Part shown: positions 15,069 through 23,368 of the stretch, in pieces
How the letters are laid out: every line of letters begins with the position of its first letter
How positions within the stretch are numbered: position 1 is the stretch's first letter
Assembly (NCBI GenBank): GCA_021802115.1
Contig: JAKABA010000029.1
Span: 1 to 31,284 of the forward strand
Reading direction: 5' to 3'
DNA length: 31,284 nucleotides
From: a bacterium
GTDB lineage: Bacteria > Chloroflexota > Dormibacteria > UBA8260 > Bog-877
The notes under the pieces: generated by a model
Database searches by the model: none
The model's input: only the letters and a program-made list of their open reading frames with translations
What the model was told of the DNA's origin: nothing
Program-made: the position numbers and the translations under genes

Positions 15069-17927
15069 TCAGCTGGTCGGGTCGGAGACCCGGTAGGCGG
15101 CCCGGGTGGGCTTGACCGGACGCATCAGGAACTCGGGGCGCCGCTGCCCCTTGGGTCCCAGCCGGGGCTTGGCCAGCGCCAGCCACTCCCGGTACACCTG
15201 CCGGCTGCGCACGGTGTCCACGAACACGTCCCCGTAGCGGTCACCCTCATGGGCCTTCTCCAGGCGCACCCGCTGCAGCCAGCAGTGCATCCCCGACCAC
15301 GGGTCCGGCTGCACCGGAAAGGCCAGGTTCTGGTGCACGCCGGGGTCGTCCCACCAGATCCTCTCGCTGTCCGGATCCGCGGACCGGAAGGGCTTGATGC
15401 CGTCCTTGTAGCGCAGCAGCCAACCGCTCTCGGTGGGCCGGCTGAGCTCGGCCGGACCCGACACCCACCGACTCCCCTCGCCCTCGTGCAGGCGCCATCT
15501 ACCCATGTGATGGGAGAGAGCGCACACCCCGGGGCGGATCGCCTCGGTCGCCCACACCCGGCAGACGAAGTGCCCGATCGCAGTTGACACCCGCACCAGG
15601 TCGCCCGTGGCCAGGCGGTGACGGTGGGCGTCCTCCCGGTTCAGCCAGAGCGGGTGGCTGTTGGAGATCTCGTTGAGGTACTTGGCGTTGCCCGATCGGG
15701 TGTGGATCAAAGTGGGCAGACGGAAGGTGGGGACCAGGACCAGCTCCCCCGCCTCCAGGTCGATCTTTCGCCGCGAGACGTGCGACTCGATGTAACCGGG
15801 CGTCGCCTGGTCAGCGAACCCGAAGTCCTTCATGCTGCTGGAGTAGATCTCCAACTTTCGCGAGGGGGTGAGCCAGCCGTGGGTGGCCGAGCCGTCCTCG
15901 TGCACGACTCCCACGGAGCCCGCCTCCCCCACCAGCGGCGCCGCCTCTGAGTCCGAGACCGGCCGCCTGAGCACCCCTTGCGCGTCGGGGGTGGCGCCCG
16001 CCAGCTCGGAGGGCGCCAGCGGCCGCTCGTCCATCCGGTACTGATCGCGGGAGAGCTCGAAGGCCCCGAACTTGCGCATGTAGGCGAGCGGGGTGAGCCC
16101 CGATGCCTTCGCCTGCTCCGGCAACCCCGGGACCTCGTTCTCAAACACCCAACGGTAGTAGTCGTCGACCGTGATCTTCTCTCCGGGCCGGTAGGGGGAT
16201 TCGAAGTACTTCCGGATCCCCAGCTCCCCGTCCGGGTCGATCCGCCAGGAGAGCTCGAACCAGAACTCGTTCTCCTCCCAGACCTCCCCGGGATTGGCCT
16301 GGCGGCTGTCGGCCACGACCTCTCCCCTTCGCTCCATCGCCACCCGGCGGACCGGCTGGCGGAACGAGAGCCACCGTCCCGCATGGGTCTCGTAGGACTG
16401 GGTGTCGTGACGTTCGGCGGAGTGGCCCATCGGGAGCACGTAGTCGGCGAACTGGGCGGTCTCCGACCAGGTCGGGGTTAGGGCCACGTGACACCCCACC
16501 AGCTTCTCGTCCGTCAGCGCCTCCATCCAGCTGAAGCCGTCGGGGTTGGTCCAGACCGGGTTATAGACCCGGCTGAAGTAGACCTCCAGCCGGCCCCGGC
16601 CGTCCTTGAGCAGGTGCGGCAGCAAGAACGACATCTCGTTGGTGGCGACCGGGAACTCCTGCGGCCAGGTGAGCTCGTTCCACTCGTTGACCGGCGGGGG
16701 CATGTTGGGGCCGTGAGGGATGAACTTGTCCCAGCCGTTCGGGCTGGTGCCGCCCTTGGTCCCCACCGAGCCCGTCAGCACCAGCAGCAGCCAGAGGGTG
16801 CGGGCGACCTGCCAGCCCCCGAAGTTGCCGGCGCACGCCGAGCGCCACACATGCGCGGCGAGCCGGTGCTCACAGTTGGCAACCAGCTCGGCCAATCTCT
16901 CCACCTCCTCGACCGGGATCTGGGCCTCGTCGGCCGCGAACTGGAAGGTGAAGGGCGAGTAGTCCTCCTCCAGCCGGCCCAGAAAGCTCTCGAAGGTGGA
17001 CGGCGCCTCGGGGTGGAGCTCCCTGAGGTAGGTCTCCCAGTTCACCCAGCGGCGGACGAACTCGCGGTCGATCTGCCCGGTCCGAAGCAGGTACGAGGCG
17101 ACCGCCAGCAGGACCGCCGCCTCACTCCCGGGCCAGGGCGACATCCAGAGATCCGCCTTGGCGGCGGTGTTGGAGAGGCGGGGGTCGATGACCGCCAGCC
17201 GGGCCCCGTTCTGGCGCGCCTCCATGATCCGCTGGGCGTGGGGGTTGAAGTAATGCCCGGTCTCGAGGTGGCTGGACAGCAGCAGGATCACCTTGGCGTT
17301 GGCGTAGTCCGGTGACGGCCGATCGTAGCCGGCCCAGAGGGTCATCCCCAACCGAGCTCCGGCGGAGCAGATGTTGGTGTGGCTGTTGTGTCCATCCACC
17401 CCCCAGGCCATCAGGAAGCGCTCGGCGAACCCGTCCTCACCGGGGCGGCCCACGTGGTACATCACCTCCCGCCGCCGTCCCTCCTGGATCGCCAGCCGGA
17501 TCCGGCCCGCGATGTCGTCCAGCGCCTCATCCCAGCTCACCTGCGCCCACTCGCCTCCCCCGCGCGGCCCCACGCGTCGCTGCGGATGCAAGATCCGCTC
17601 GGGATCGTTGAGCTGGTTGACGGTGGCCGGCCCCTTGGCGCAGTTCCTCCCCCGTGATCCCGGGTGCGCGGGGTTCCCCTCCAGTTTGCGGATGGAGAGG
17701 TCCTCCTGGTCCACGTAGGCGAGCAGGCCGCAGCCGGACTCGCAGTTGAAGCAGGTGGTCGGGACCAGGGTGTAGTGGTGCTCCACCCGGCGGGGATGGG
17801 CCTTAGCGTCCAGCTCGATGTGGTCGTCCCAGCTCTCGGGCGGGGGGAAGTTGGCCAGCTGCTCGTGGTGGCGCTGCCCGGGCAGATCGGGGCGGTCGAA
17901 CGGGGTGGTCGGAGCGGTGGACGTCAC
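15069..17927 (-). CDS. Molybdopterin oxidoreductase large subunit, SoeA/PsrA/PhsA clade (likely sulfite dehydrogenase)
   Basis: This is a bis-molybdopterin enzyme of the DMSO reductase family, about 952 residues. It shows a 4Fe-4S motif near the N-terminus (Cys59, 62, 66 and 96; CFNCESGCG and NCAKG), a likely Mo-ligand Cys187 in NICSAGARLG, HVGRPGEDG, and the C-terminal cofactor-binding region near residues 770-850. There is no twin-arginine signal, so it should face the cytoplasm, as SoeA does, unlike exported PsrA, PhsA and ArrA. Length is close to SoeA as I recall it. SoeA oxidises sulfite to sulfate. Start: GTG 17927 has AGGAGG 8 bases upstream and follows the partner's stop; ATG 17957 is an alternative overlapping it by 17 bases. 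The substrate is inferred from neighbours (SQR, rhodanese); thiosulfate or polysulfide reduction is possible. Confidence 0.85.
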   Translation of the reverse strand: MTSTAPTTPFDRPDLPGQRHHEQLANFPPPESWDDHIELDAKAHPRRVEHHYTLVPTTCFNCESGCGLLAYVDQEDLSIRKLEGNPAHPGSRGRNCAKGPATVNQLNDPERILHPQRRVGPRGGGEWAQVSWDEALDDIAGRIRLAIQEGRRREVMYHVGRPGEDGFAERFLMAWGVDGHNSHTNICSAGARLGMTLWAGYDRPSPDYANAKVILLLSSHLETGHYFNPHAQRIMEARQNGARLAVIDPRLSNTAAKADLWMSPWPGSEAAVLLAVASYLLRTGQIDREFVRRWVNWETYLRELHPEAPSTFESFLGRLEEDYSPFTFQFAADEAQIPVEEVERLAELVANCEHRLAAHVWRSACAGNFGGWQVARTLWLLLVLTGSVGTKGGTSPNGWDKFIPHGPNMPPPVNEWNELTWPQEFPVATNEMSFLLPHLLKDGRGRLEVYFSRVYNPVWTNPDGFSWMEALTDEKLVGCHVALTPTWSETAQFADYVLPMGHSAERHDTQSYETHAGRWLSFRQPVRRVAMERRGEVVADSRQANPGEVWEENEFWFELSWRIDPDGELGIRKYFESPYRPGEKITVDDYYRWVFENEVPGLPEQAKASGLTPLAYMRKFGAFELSRDQYRMDERPLAPSELAGATPDAQGVLRRPVSDSEAAPLVGEAGSVGVVHEDGSATHGWLTPSRKLEIYSSSMKDFGFADQATPGYIESHVSRRKIDLEAGELVLVPTFRLPTLIHTRSGNAKYLNEISNSHPLWLNREDAHRHRLATGDLVRVSTAIGHFVCRVWATEAIRPGVCALSHHMGRWRLHEGEGSRWVSGPAELSRPTESGWLLRYKDGIKPFRSADPDSERIWWDDPGVHQNLAFPVQPDPWSGMHCWLQRVRLEKAHEGDRYGDVFVDTVRSRQVYREWLALAKPRLGPKGQRRPEFLMRPVKPTRAAYRVSDPTS

Positions 17928-17940
17928 CGGGTAATCCTCC

Positions 17941-19485
17941 TCACGAGAGCGGGACATCCTGCCCCGCCCTGACGAACGCGGTCTCGTACGCCAGCAGGCC
18001 GGGCTGGACCAGGATCCCGGCGATCGCGCCCAGCCCCGCCAGGGAGCCCGGCAGCGAGCCGCTGCCCAGCCCGATGGCGACGATCGGGACGGCGACCGCC
18101 CCCAGCCAGAACTCCCGCGCGTAGGGCCCGAGGATCATGATCCGGGCGGCGACCGCCGCCTGCCGGCTGGGGTGCTGGCCCACATGCTCAAGGGTCAGCA
18201 GCAGCAGGTGCACGGCTGCGGAGATCACCAGCACCAGCAGCAGGAATCGGATCTCCACGGAACCCTGAGCGGTCAGCAACCCCACCACCAGGAGCGCCCC
18301 CGACCCCGCCAGCAGCGCCTGGTCGATGAGGTGCCACACGAAGATCGGGGACTGCCAGAGGTCACGGCCCTCGGCCTGGTTGAAGAGTAGGGCCGAGTAG
18401 CCGGCGGTGACGATGGCGACCGGGAGCGCCACCCAGCGCAGGACCGAGAACGCCAATCCTGCGGCCCCTCCGCCGATCACCCCAGTTGAGTCGAGCACCC
18501 CCAAAAGCAGCCAGGCCCCGCTGACCGCGGAGAACAAGGAGAAGGCGACCGTGCCCCAGACCAGCCAGGAGGTGGGGTTGAACTTCAAGAAGATGTAGAG
18601 GAAGCGCTCGGGCCGCTTGAGGTCCCAGATCAGGAGCACCCCGGTGATCAGGGAGAACAGGAAGGCGACGGCCGGCGCCGCCAGCAGAACCTCCGCTCCC
18701 TGACGACCGTTCGCGATCAGCGCCAGGGCCGCCACCAGAAGCGCCCCCGCCGCCACCGACTTGGTCCAGAGATATCCGGAGACCCGCCACCCCCAGGGGC
18801 GCGGATGCGGGGTGTTCAGGGTGGTCCGGGCCGCCTCCGGCGGCCGCTCCTCCTGCCCCCTGGCGAACTCCACCCGCTGAGGGTCCGGCGTCGAGTAGAT
18901 GTACGTCTCTTCCACCGGGGCCTCCAGGGGATCCAGAGCCACCCGATCCGCCCCCAGGTAGAAGACGTTGGGATGGGTGTTCTGCTCCGGCGACCGCACC
19001 TGGGTCGGGCGCTCGGCGATCAGCCGGCTGATCCCACTCTTGGGGTCATCCAGGTCTCCGACCCAGATCGAGTGGGTGGGGCAGACCACCACGCAGGCCG
19101 GCTCCTGCTGCTGATCGATGCGATGGGCGCAGAAGTTGCACTTGGCAGCGGTGTGAGTGTCAGCGTCGATGTAGATGGCGTCGTAGGGACAGGCCTGCAG
19201 GCAGCTCTTGCAGCCGATGCAGCGGTCACTGTCGAAGTCGACGATCCCATCGGGCCGTTTGAACAGCGCCTTGGTGGGACAGATCCGCACGCACGGGGCG
19301 TCGCTGCAGTGGTTGCAGCGCATCACCGCGAACTCGCGACGGGTGCTGGGGAAGGCGCCCTTCTCCACGTACTTCACCCAGGTCCGGAACTGCCCGACCG
19401 GGACCTGGTGCTCGGTCTTGCAGGCAACCGTGCAGGCGTGGCAGCCGATGCAGGTGCCCTGGTCGAGGGCGAATCCGTATCTCAA
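17941..19485 (-). CDS. Fused iron-sulfur and NrfD-type membrane subunit (SoeB-SoeC / PsrB-PsrC fusion)
   Basis: The 514-residue protein joins two subunits that are usually separate. Residues 1-140 hold four ferredoxin-type cysteine sets (12/15/18/22, 57/60/65/69, 89/92/95/99 and 116/119/131/135), enough for four 4Fe-4S clusters. Residues about 235-514 hold eight hydrophobic segments in the NrfD/PsrC manner, which would bind quinone. A Pro-rich linker joins them. The protein would carry electrons between the molybdoenzyme and the quinone pool with the iron-sulfur part in the cytoplasm. The start is TTG 19485 with AAGGGGA 5 bases upstream. It precedes the large subunit by 13 bases and follows the GntR gene by 78. 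Confidence 0.87.
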   Translation of the reverse strand: MRYGFALDQGTCIGCHACTVACKTEHQVPVGQFRTWVKYVEKGAFPSTRREFAVMRCNHCSDAPCVRICPTKALFKRPDGIVDFDSDRCIGCKSCLQACPYDAIYIDADTHTAAKCNFCAHRIDQQQEPACVVVCPTHSIWVGDLDDPKSGISRLIAERPTQVRSPEQNTHPNVFYLGADRVALDPLEAPVEETYIYSTPDPQRVEFARGQEERPPEAARTTLNTPHPRPWGWRVSGYLWTKSVAAGALLVAALALIANGRQGAEVLLAAPAVAFLFSLITGVLLIWDLKRPERFLYIFLKFNPTSWLVWGTVAFSLFSAVSGAWLLLGVLDSTGVIGGGAAGLAFSVLRWVALPVAIVTAGYSALLFNQAEGRDLWQSPIFVWHLIDQALLAGSGALLVVGLLTAQGSVEIRFLLLVLVISAAVHLLLLTLEHVGQHPSRQAAVAARIMILGPYAREFWLGAVAVPIVAIGLGSGSLPGSLAGLGAIAGILVQPGLLAYETAFVRAGQDVPLS

Positions 19486-19563
19486 GAGGTCCCCTTCGCA
19501 TTAGACCGGTTGTCCGGAGTTTAGCCGCCCCGGCCGCACCGCGTCCACCCGACCCCAGGCGCG

Positions 19564-20382
19564 CTACCCGGGGACCTGGGGGCCGTCCCATTGAGTAGGC
19601 GTCGACTGCTTGGCGGCGACGCGGACGCCCCGGCCCAGCCAGTCGACCGAGAAGCTGTAGCGGTCGGCGCGGATCAAAGTGCTGCGCCACTCGATCGGGG
19701 TGAGCTGGGCGTACCCCAGACGCTCGATCTGGAAGGCCCCGGTCCCGGCTCGCAACTTCAGCTCGGCCCGCTCGGTGGCGGTGGGCACGACCGCCCGAAT
19801 CTCCTCGCGGCCGCTGTCGGGGCGGGTTCCGCAGAGTTCAGCCATTTGGTCGTATAGGGCGGAGTGGGAGAAGTTCGCCTCCAAGAGCGGCCAGCCCAGG
19901 CTGGCGGGAACCCAGGCGCGATCGATGGCGAGCGGTTCTTCGTCGGCGAGGCGCAGTCGCTCCAGGTAGATGAGCGGTGCCGCGGCAGGCAGCCCCAGGC
20001 GGCCGGCCACCGTTGAGTTGGTGGTCTGCTCCAGCGCCCGGACCTGGCTCCGCTGCAGCGCACCCTGCTCCTCCACGAAGCGAAAGAGGCTGTAAAGCGC
20101 CCCCAGCGGCTGGTGGAACTGGGACGTCAAGACCCGGGATCCCCGCCCCCGGCGGGAGTCCACCAGCCCGTCCGAGCGCAGCTTGCGCAAGGCCTCCCGA
20201 ACGGTGTGCCGGCTCACCCCATAAGTGGCCGAGAGCTCCAACTCGGTTGGAAAGCTGGTTGAGAACTCGCGGGCATCTATCCGCCGCCGCAGCTCTTCGG
20301 CCAGCTGGGCCCACAGGGGCATCGGGCTGTCGCGCCGCAGCGCCCTTGCCTCGGCGCCCCCCACCGCCTCGCCGTCTCTCAT
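19564..20382 (-). CDS. GntR family transcriptional regulator, HutC subfamily (UTRA domain)
   Basis: The 272-residue protein has an N-terminal winged helix (about residues 20-88: PLWAQLAEELRRRI, then FPTELELSATYGVSRHTVREALRKL and GLVDSRRGRGSRV) and a C-terminal UTRA ligand-binding domain (about 100-255, with PLIYLERLRLADEEPLAIDRAW and RADRYSF). HutC-type regulators are repressors released by a small molecule. The ATG has GGGAGGG about 9 bases upstream. It lies at the head of the molybdoenzyme genes and divergent from the MBL/rhodanese and SQR genes, so it is the likely regulator of both arms. Its ligand cannot be read from sequence. Confidence 0.9.
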   Translation of the reverse strand: MRDGEAVGGAEARALRRDSPMPLWAQLAEELRRRIDAREFSTSFPTELELSATYGVSRHTVREALRKLRSDGLVDSRRGRGSRVLTSQFHQPLGALYSLFRFVEEQGALQRSQVRALEQTTNSTVAGRLGLPAAAPLIYLERLRLADEEPLAIDRAWVPASLGWPLLEANFSHSALYDQMAELCGTRPDSGREEIRAVVPTATERAELKLRAGTGAFQIERLGYAQLTPIEWRSTLIRADRYSFSVDWLGRGVRVAAKQSTPTQWDGPQVPG

Positions 20383-20505
20383 CTGCCAGACCCTCCCATT
20401 TCCGTCAGCGGGGATCGCGCCCCTCCCTGGATCAACCCTGTGCGCACCACCGGCCCTTCAGACGCGAGCCAGGACGGTGGCGGTTGCGCGACGCGAGAGG
20501 TGCGG

Positions 20506-20534
20506 TTGTCATCGTGACGCTCCAGAGCTATTAT
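20506..20534 (+). promoter_or_regulatory. Sigma70-type promoter for the MBL/rhodanese-SQR genes
   Basis: TTGTCA (20506-20511) and TATTAT (20529-20534) are separated by exactly 17 bases, one and one mismatch from the consensus boxes. They lie in the 221-base divergent region, 70 bases before the GTG start of the MBL/rhodanese gene. I found no convincing long palindrome as a GntR operator here; CGGACAA follows the -10 box and also occurs ahead of the Fe-S/NrfD gene on the other strand. Confidence 0.6.
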
Positions 20535-20603
20535 GTGCGCAAGTACGGACAAATTGGAAGGCAAGACCTCTTCCACTCGAGCCATCCGAGGAGGATCAGA
20601 GCA

Positions 20604-21959
20604 GTGCAAGTCGTGGTCGTGGAAACCCCTGAGCTGGGCGACCGCAGTTATCTGGTGCATGACGGCAAGGTCGGCTTCGTGGTGGACCCGCAGCGAGACA
20701 TCGACCGTATGCATGCCGAGATCGACCGCGCCGGGGTTTCGGTTTCGCACGTGTTCGAGACTCACATCCACAACGACTACCTGACCGGCGGCCTCGGACT
20801 CTCCGCAGCGCTCGGGGCGGAGTATGTCGTCTCCGCCCAGGACCAGGTCGAGTTCAATCGCGTCCCCGCCTCAGAGGGAAGCGAGTTCGAGGTGGGACAG
20901 CTGCGGGTCCGTGCCCTCCACACCCCCGGACACACCCCCAACCACCTCTCCTATCTGGTGCTCGAGAACGGGACGCCGCAGGCGGTGCTCACCGGTGGCT
21001 CGCTACTCTACGGAACCGTCGGCCGCACCGACCTCATCTCGGAGGACATGACCGAGGAGCTGACCCGCCGGCAGTTCTGGTCCGCGCGCAGGCTCATGGC
21101 CGAGGTACCGTCGGCTGCGCGGGTCCTGCCCACCCACGGGTTCGGCAGCTTCTGCGCCTCCTCCAGCACCTCCACGGACGGGGCCGGAGACATGGCCACC
21201 GAACAGGCAACCAACCAGGCTTCCGTCATCGCAGAGGAGGATGACTTCGTCGCCTCTGTTCTCTCCGGGCTGGGCCCGTATCCCACCTACTACCGATACA
21301 TGGCCCCGCTGAACAGGCGTGGGCCCTCCCCCATCCAGGACGAGGGGGAGCCACACGAGCTGAACGAGGAGGAGCTCAGCGAAAGGCTCGCCCAAGGCAA
21401 GTGGTTGCTCGACACCCGCGACCGCCGTGACTTCGCCCGGCGACATCTGGCGGGGACTGTGGGGATGGAGCTCTCCCCGACCCATTTCGCCACGTACGTG
21501 GGATGGCTTGCCCCGTTTGAGGAGCCAGTCATCCTGTTGACCGAGGGCGAAGCAGCATTCCGGCGGGCGCGCCGGGATCTGATGCGCATCGGTATGGACC
21601 GCATCGAGGTCAACACCCGCGGTTTCGTGGCCAACGCCGGCTCCCTCCCAACCAGCTCGTACGAGGTCACCGACTTCACGACCCTGGCTGGGGACGGCAG
21701 CTTCTCGCAGCCGGTCCTCGATGTCCGCCAGCGCGCCGAGTGGCAGGCCGGTCACATCCAGGGATCGAAGAACATTCCCATCCAGGATCTGGCGCAGCAC
21801 CTGGATGCGCTGCCCTCCGGTGAACTTCTCGTCCACTGTGCCAGCGGCTACCGCGCCAGCATCGCGGCCAGCCTGATAGATCGAGCCGGGCACCCCGTCG
21901 TCCTCATCGACGACGACTTCAACAACGCCGAGAAGGTCGGACTTCCAATGGAGACCTGA
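20604..21959 (+). CDS. MBL-fold / tandem rhodanese fusion protein (persulfide dioxygenase-like)
   Basis: The 451-residue protein has a metallo-beta-lactamase domain (about 1-235) like ETHE1/persulfide dioxygenase, followed by two rhodanese domains. MBL motifs are THIHNDY (His54, His56, Asp58), HTPGHTPNH (His110) and PTHGF (His178). The Asp normally found in TGD is Gly132 (LTGGSLLYGTVGRTDL); in ETHE1 that Asp is an iron ligand. The first rhodanese domain (about 255-345) lacks the active Cys (ILLTEGE). The second (about 365-451) has it, Cys412 in HCASGYRAS. The GTG start has AGGAGG 9 bases upstream; longer upstream frames run through the promoter and the GntR gene. A role in persulfide oxidation or sulfane transfer fits SQR next to it. 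Confidence 0.87.
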   Translation: MQVVVVETPELGDRSYLVHDGKVGFVVDPQRDIDRMHAEIDRAGVSVSHVFETHIHNDYLTGGLGLSAALGAEYVVSAQDQVEFNRVPASEGSEFEVGQLRVRALHTPGHTPNHLSYLVLENGTPQAVLTGGSLLYGTVGRTDLISEDMTEELTRRQFWSARRLMAEVPSAARVLPTHGFGSFCASSSTSTDGAGDMATEQATNQASVIAEEDDFVASVLSGLGPYPTYYRYMAPLNRRGPSPIQDEGEPHELNEEELSERLAQGKWLLDTRDRRDFARRHLAGTVGMELSPTHFATYVGWLAPFEEPVILLTEGEAAFRRARRDLMRIGMDRIEVNTRGFVANAGSLPTSSYEVTDFTTLAGDGSFSQPVLDVRQRAEWQAGHIQGSKNIPIQDLAQHLDALPSGELLVHCASGYRASIAASLIDRAGHPVVLIDDDFNNAEKVGLPMET

Positions 21960-22000
21960 CCCAAGCTCGGACGGACCAAACGGCCTGCGGAGGGAAACAC

Positions 22001-23206
22001 ATGGCCCAGGACAAGCTGCACCACAAGATCGTGGTGGTCGGCGGTGGCACCGCCGGCATATCCGTCGCCGCCCGGCTGCGCCGGGCCGGGGAGGCTGACG
22101 TGGCGGTGATCGAGCCCTCAGACACCCACTACTATCAGCCGCTCTGGACCCTGGTCGGCGGGGGCCGAGCCCCGCTGGGGATAACCGCCCGCAAGGAGGC
22201 CTCGGTGATGCCCAGAGGGGCCGCCTGGATCAAGGCCCGGGTGGACGGCTTCGATCCGGACAACAATCTGGTGCACCTGGCAACCGGCAGCACCGTCGAG
22301 TACGACTATCTGGTGGTCTGCCCCGGCATCCAGCTGGACTGGGACAAAATCCCGGGAGTCCCGGAGGCGGTCCAGGGCCCCTTCGCCTCCAGCAACTACA
22401 CCTACGACCTCGCCCCCAAGACCTGGCAGCTGATCAAGCCTCTGCGCCGTGGCACCGCCTTGTTCACGATGCCGGCGGGGCCGATCAAGTGCGCCGGAGC
22501 ACCCCAGAAGATCGCGTATCTCGCCTGCGACTACTGGCGGCAGCAGGGGGTCCTGGCGGACATCCGCGTGGTCCTGGTCTTGCCCACTCCGGGCATGTTC
22601 GGGGTCAAGGTGTTCTCGGACGTCTTGGAGACCGTCGCCGCCCGGTACGGGATCGAGGTCCACAAGTCCAGCGAGCTGGTGGAGGTGGACGCGGACAACC
22701 GCACCGCGGTGATCGTCAACCACGCCGATGAGAGCAAGGAGGAGATCACCTACGACCTCATGCACGTGGTGCCACCGCAGAGCGCCCCGGACTGGGTGAA
22801 GGCCTCTCCCTTGGCGGACGCGGCGAGCCCCTTCGGGTACGTGGAGATCGACAAGAACACGATGCGCCACGTGCGCTACCCCAACATCTTCTCGTTGGGG
22901 GATTGCGGCAGCTCCCCCAACTCCAAGACCGGGGCGGCGGTGCGCAAGCAGGCCCCGGTCGTGACCGCCAATCTGCGGGCGGTGATGGCCAACGGGCAGC
23001 CAACCCAGCAGTACGACGGCTACGCCTCCTGCCCGCTGACCACCTCCCGCAATCGGATGCTGCTGGCGGAGTTCGATTACACCATGCAGCCTCACCCCAC
23101 CATCCCCTTGATCAACACCAAGAAGGAGCGCTACGACATGTGGCTGCTCAAGCGGTACGGCCTACCCTTCATGTACTGGAACATGATGCTGAAGGGGACC
23201 GCCTGA
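22001..23206 (+). CDS. sqr: Sulfide:quinone oxidoreductase, type II
   Basis: SQR is a membrane-bound FAD protein that oxidises sulfide, passes electrons to quinone and hands sulfane sulfur to an acceptor. The 401-residue protein has the FAD motif VVVGGGTAGISVAARL at 11-26, HYYQPLWTLVGGG, SLGDCGSSPNSKTGAAVRKQ, and the two redox cysteines of the type II (mitochondrial SQRDL-like) group at Cys164 (MPAGPIKCAGAPQK) and Cys344 (YASCPLTTSRNRMLLAEFDY). A C-terminal amphipathic stretch ends the protein. The ATG has GGAGG 7 bases upstream. It is 41 bases behind the MBL/rhodanese gene in the same operon. SQR and persulfide dioxygenase act in sequence in mitochondria and many bacteria. Confidence 0.93.
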   Translation: MAQDKLHHKIVVVGGGTAGISVAARLRRAGEADVAVIEPSDTHYYQPLWTLVGGGRAPLGITARKEASVMPRGAAWIKARVDGFDPDNNLVHLATGSTVEYDYLVVCPGIQLDWDKIPGVPEAVQGPFASSNYTYDLAPKTWQLIKPLRRGTALFTMPAGPIKCAGAPQKIAYLACDYWRQQGVLADIRVVLVLPTPGMFGVKVFSDVLETVAARYGIEVHKSSELVEVDADNRTAVIVNHADESKEEITYDLMHVVPPQSAPDWVKASPLADAASPFGYVEIDKNTMRHVRYPNIFSLGDCGSSPNSKTGAAVRKQAPVVTANLRAVMANGQPTQQYDGYASCPLTTSRNRMLLAEFDYTMQPHPTIPLINTKKERYDMWLLKRYGLPFMYWNMMLKGTA

Positions 23207-23213
23207 CCTGAGC

Positions 23214-23250
23214 GGGGGCCGGAGTGGTCGTGTGGAACCCTCCGGCCCCC
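23214..23250. terminator. Hairpin between convergent sqr and arsA, likely terminator
   Basis: GGGGGCCGGAG and CTCCGGCCCCC form a perfect 11-bp GC stem around a 15-base loop, starting 8 bases after the sqr stop. There is no T-run, so it would act as a strong stem in either direction. The 118 bases from here to the arsA stop hold nothing else. Confidence 0.6.
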
Positions 23251-23368
23251 GGCCCCTGCCGCTTGTGCATCCGATTGGCTGGGGCGGCGGCAACCCGCAC
23301 CGCCGCGGTCGACAATCACCCGCACAGATGGCGGATACACAGCGGAGATCAGCGGAGCGATTCCTCGG

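Noticed and set aside
15069..19485. Respiratory arsenate reductase (ArrAB) or arsenite oxidase, suggested by the nearby ars genes
   Set aside because: ArrA and ArxA are exported with twin-arginine signals, and none is present here; the direct neighbours are sulfur genes and the ars genes lie on the far side of sqr. It is not fully excluded without a phylogeny.
19977..20603. Upstream extension of the MBL/rhodanese frame
   Set aside because: The open frame runs backwards through the promoter and the GntR gene, its translation is Pro/Arg/Ser-rich, and the GTG at 20604 has a strong ribosome binding site.
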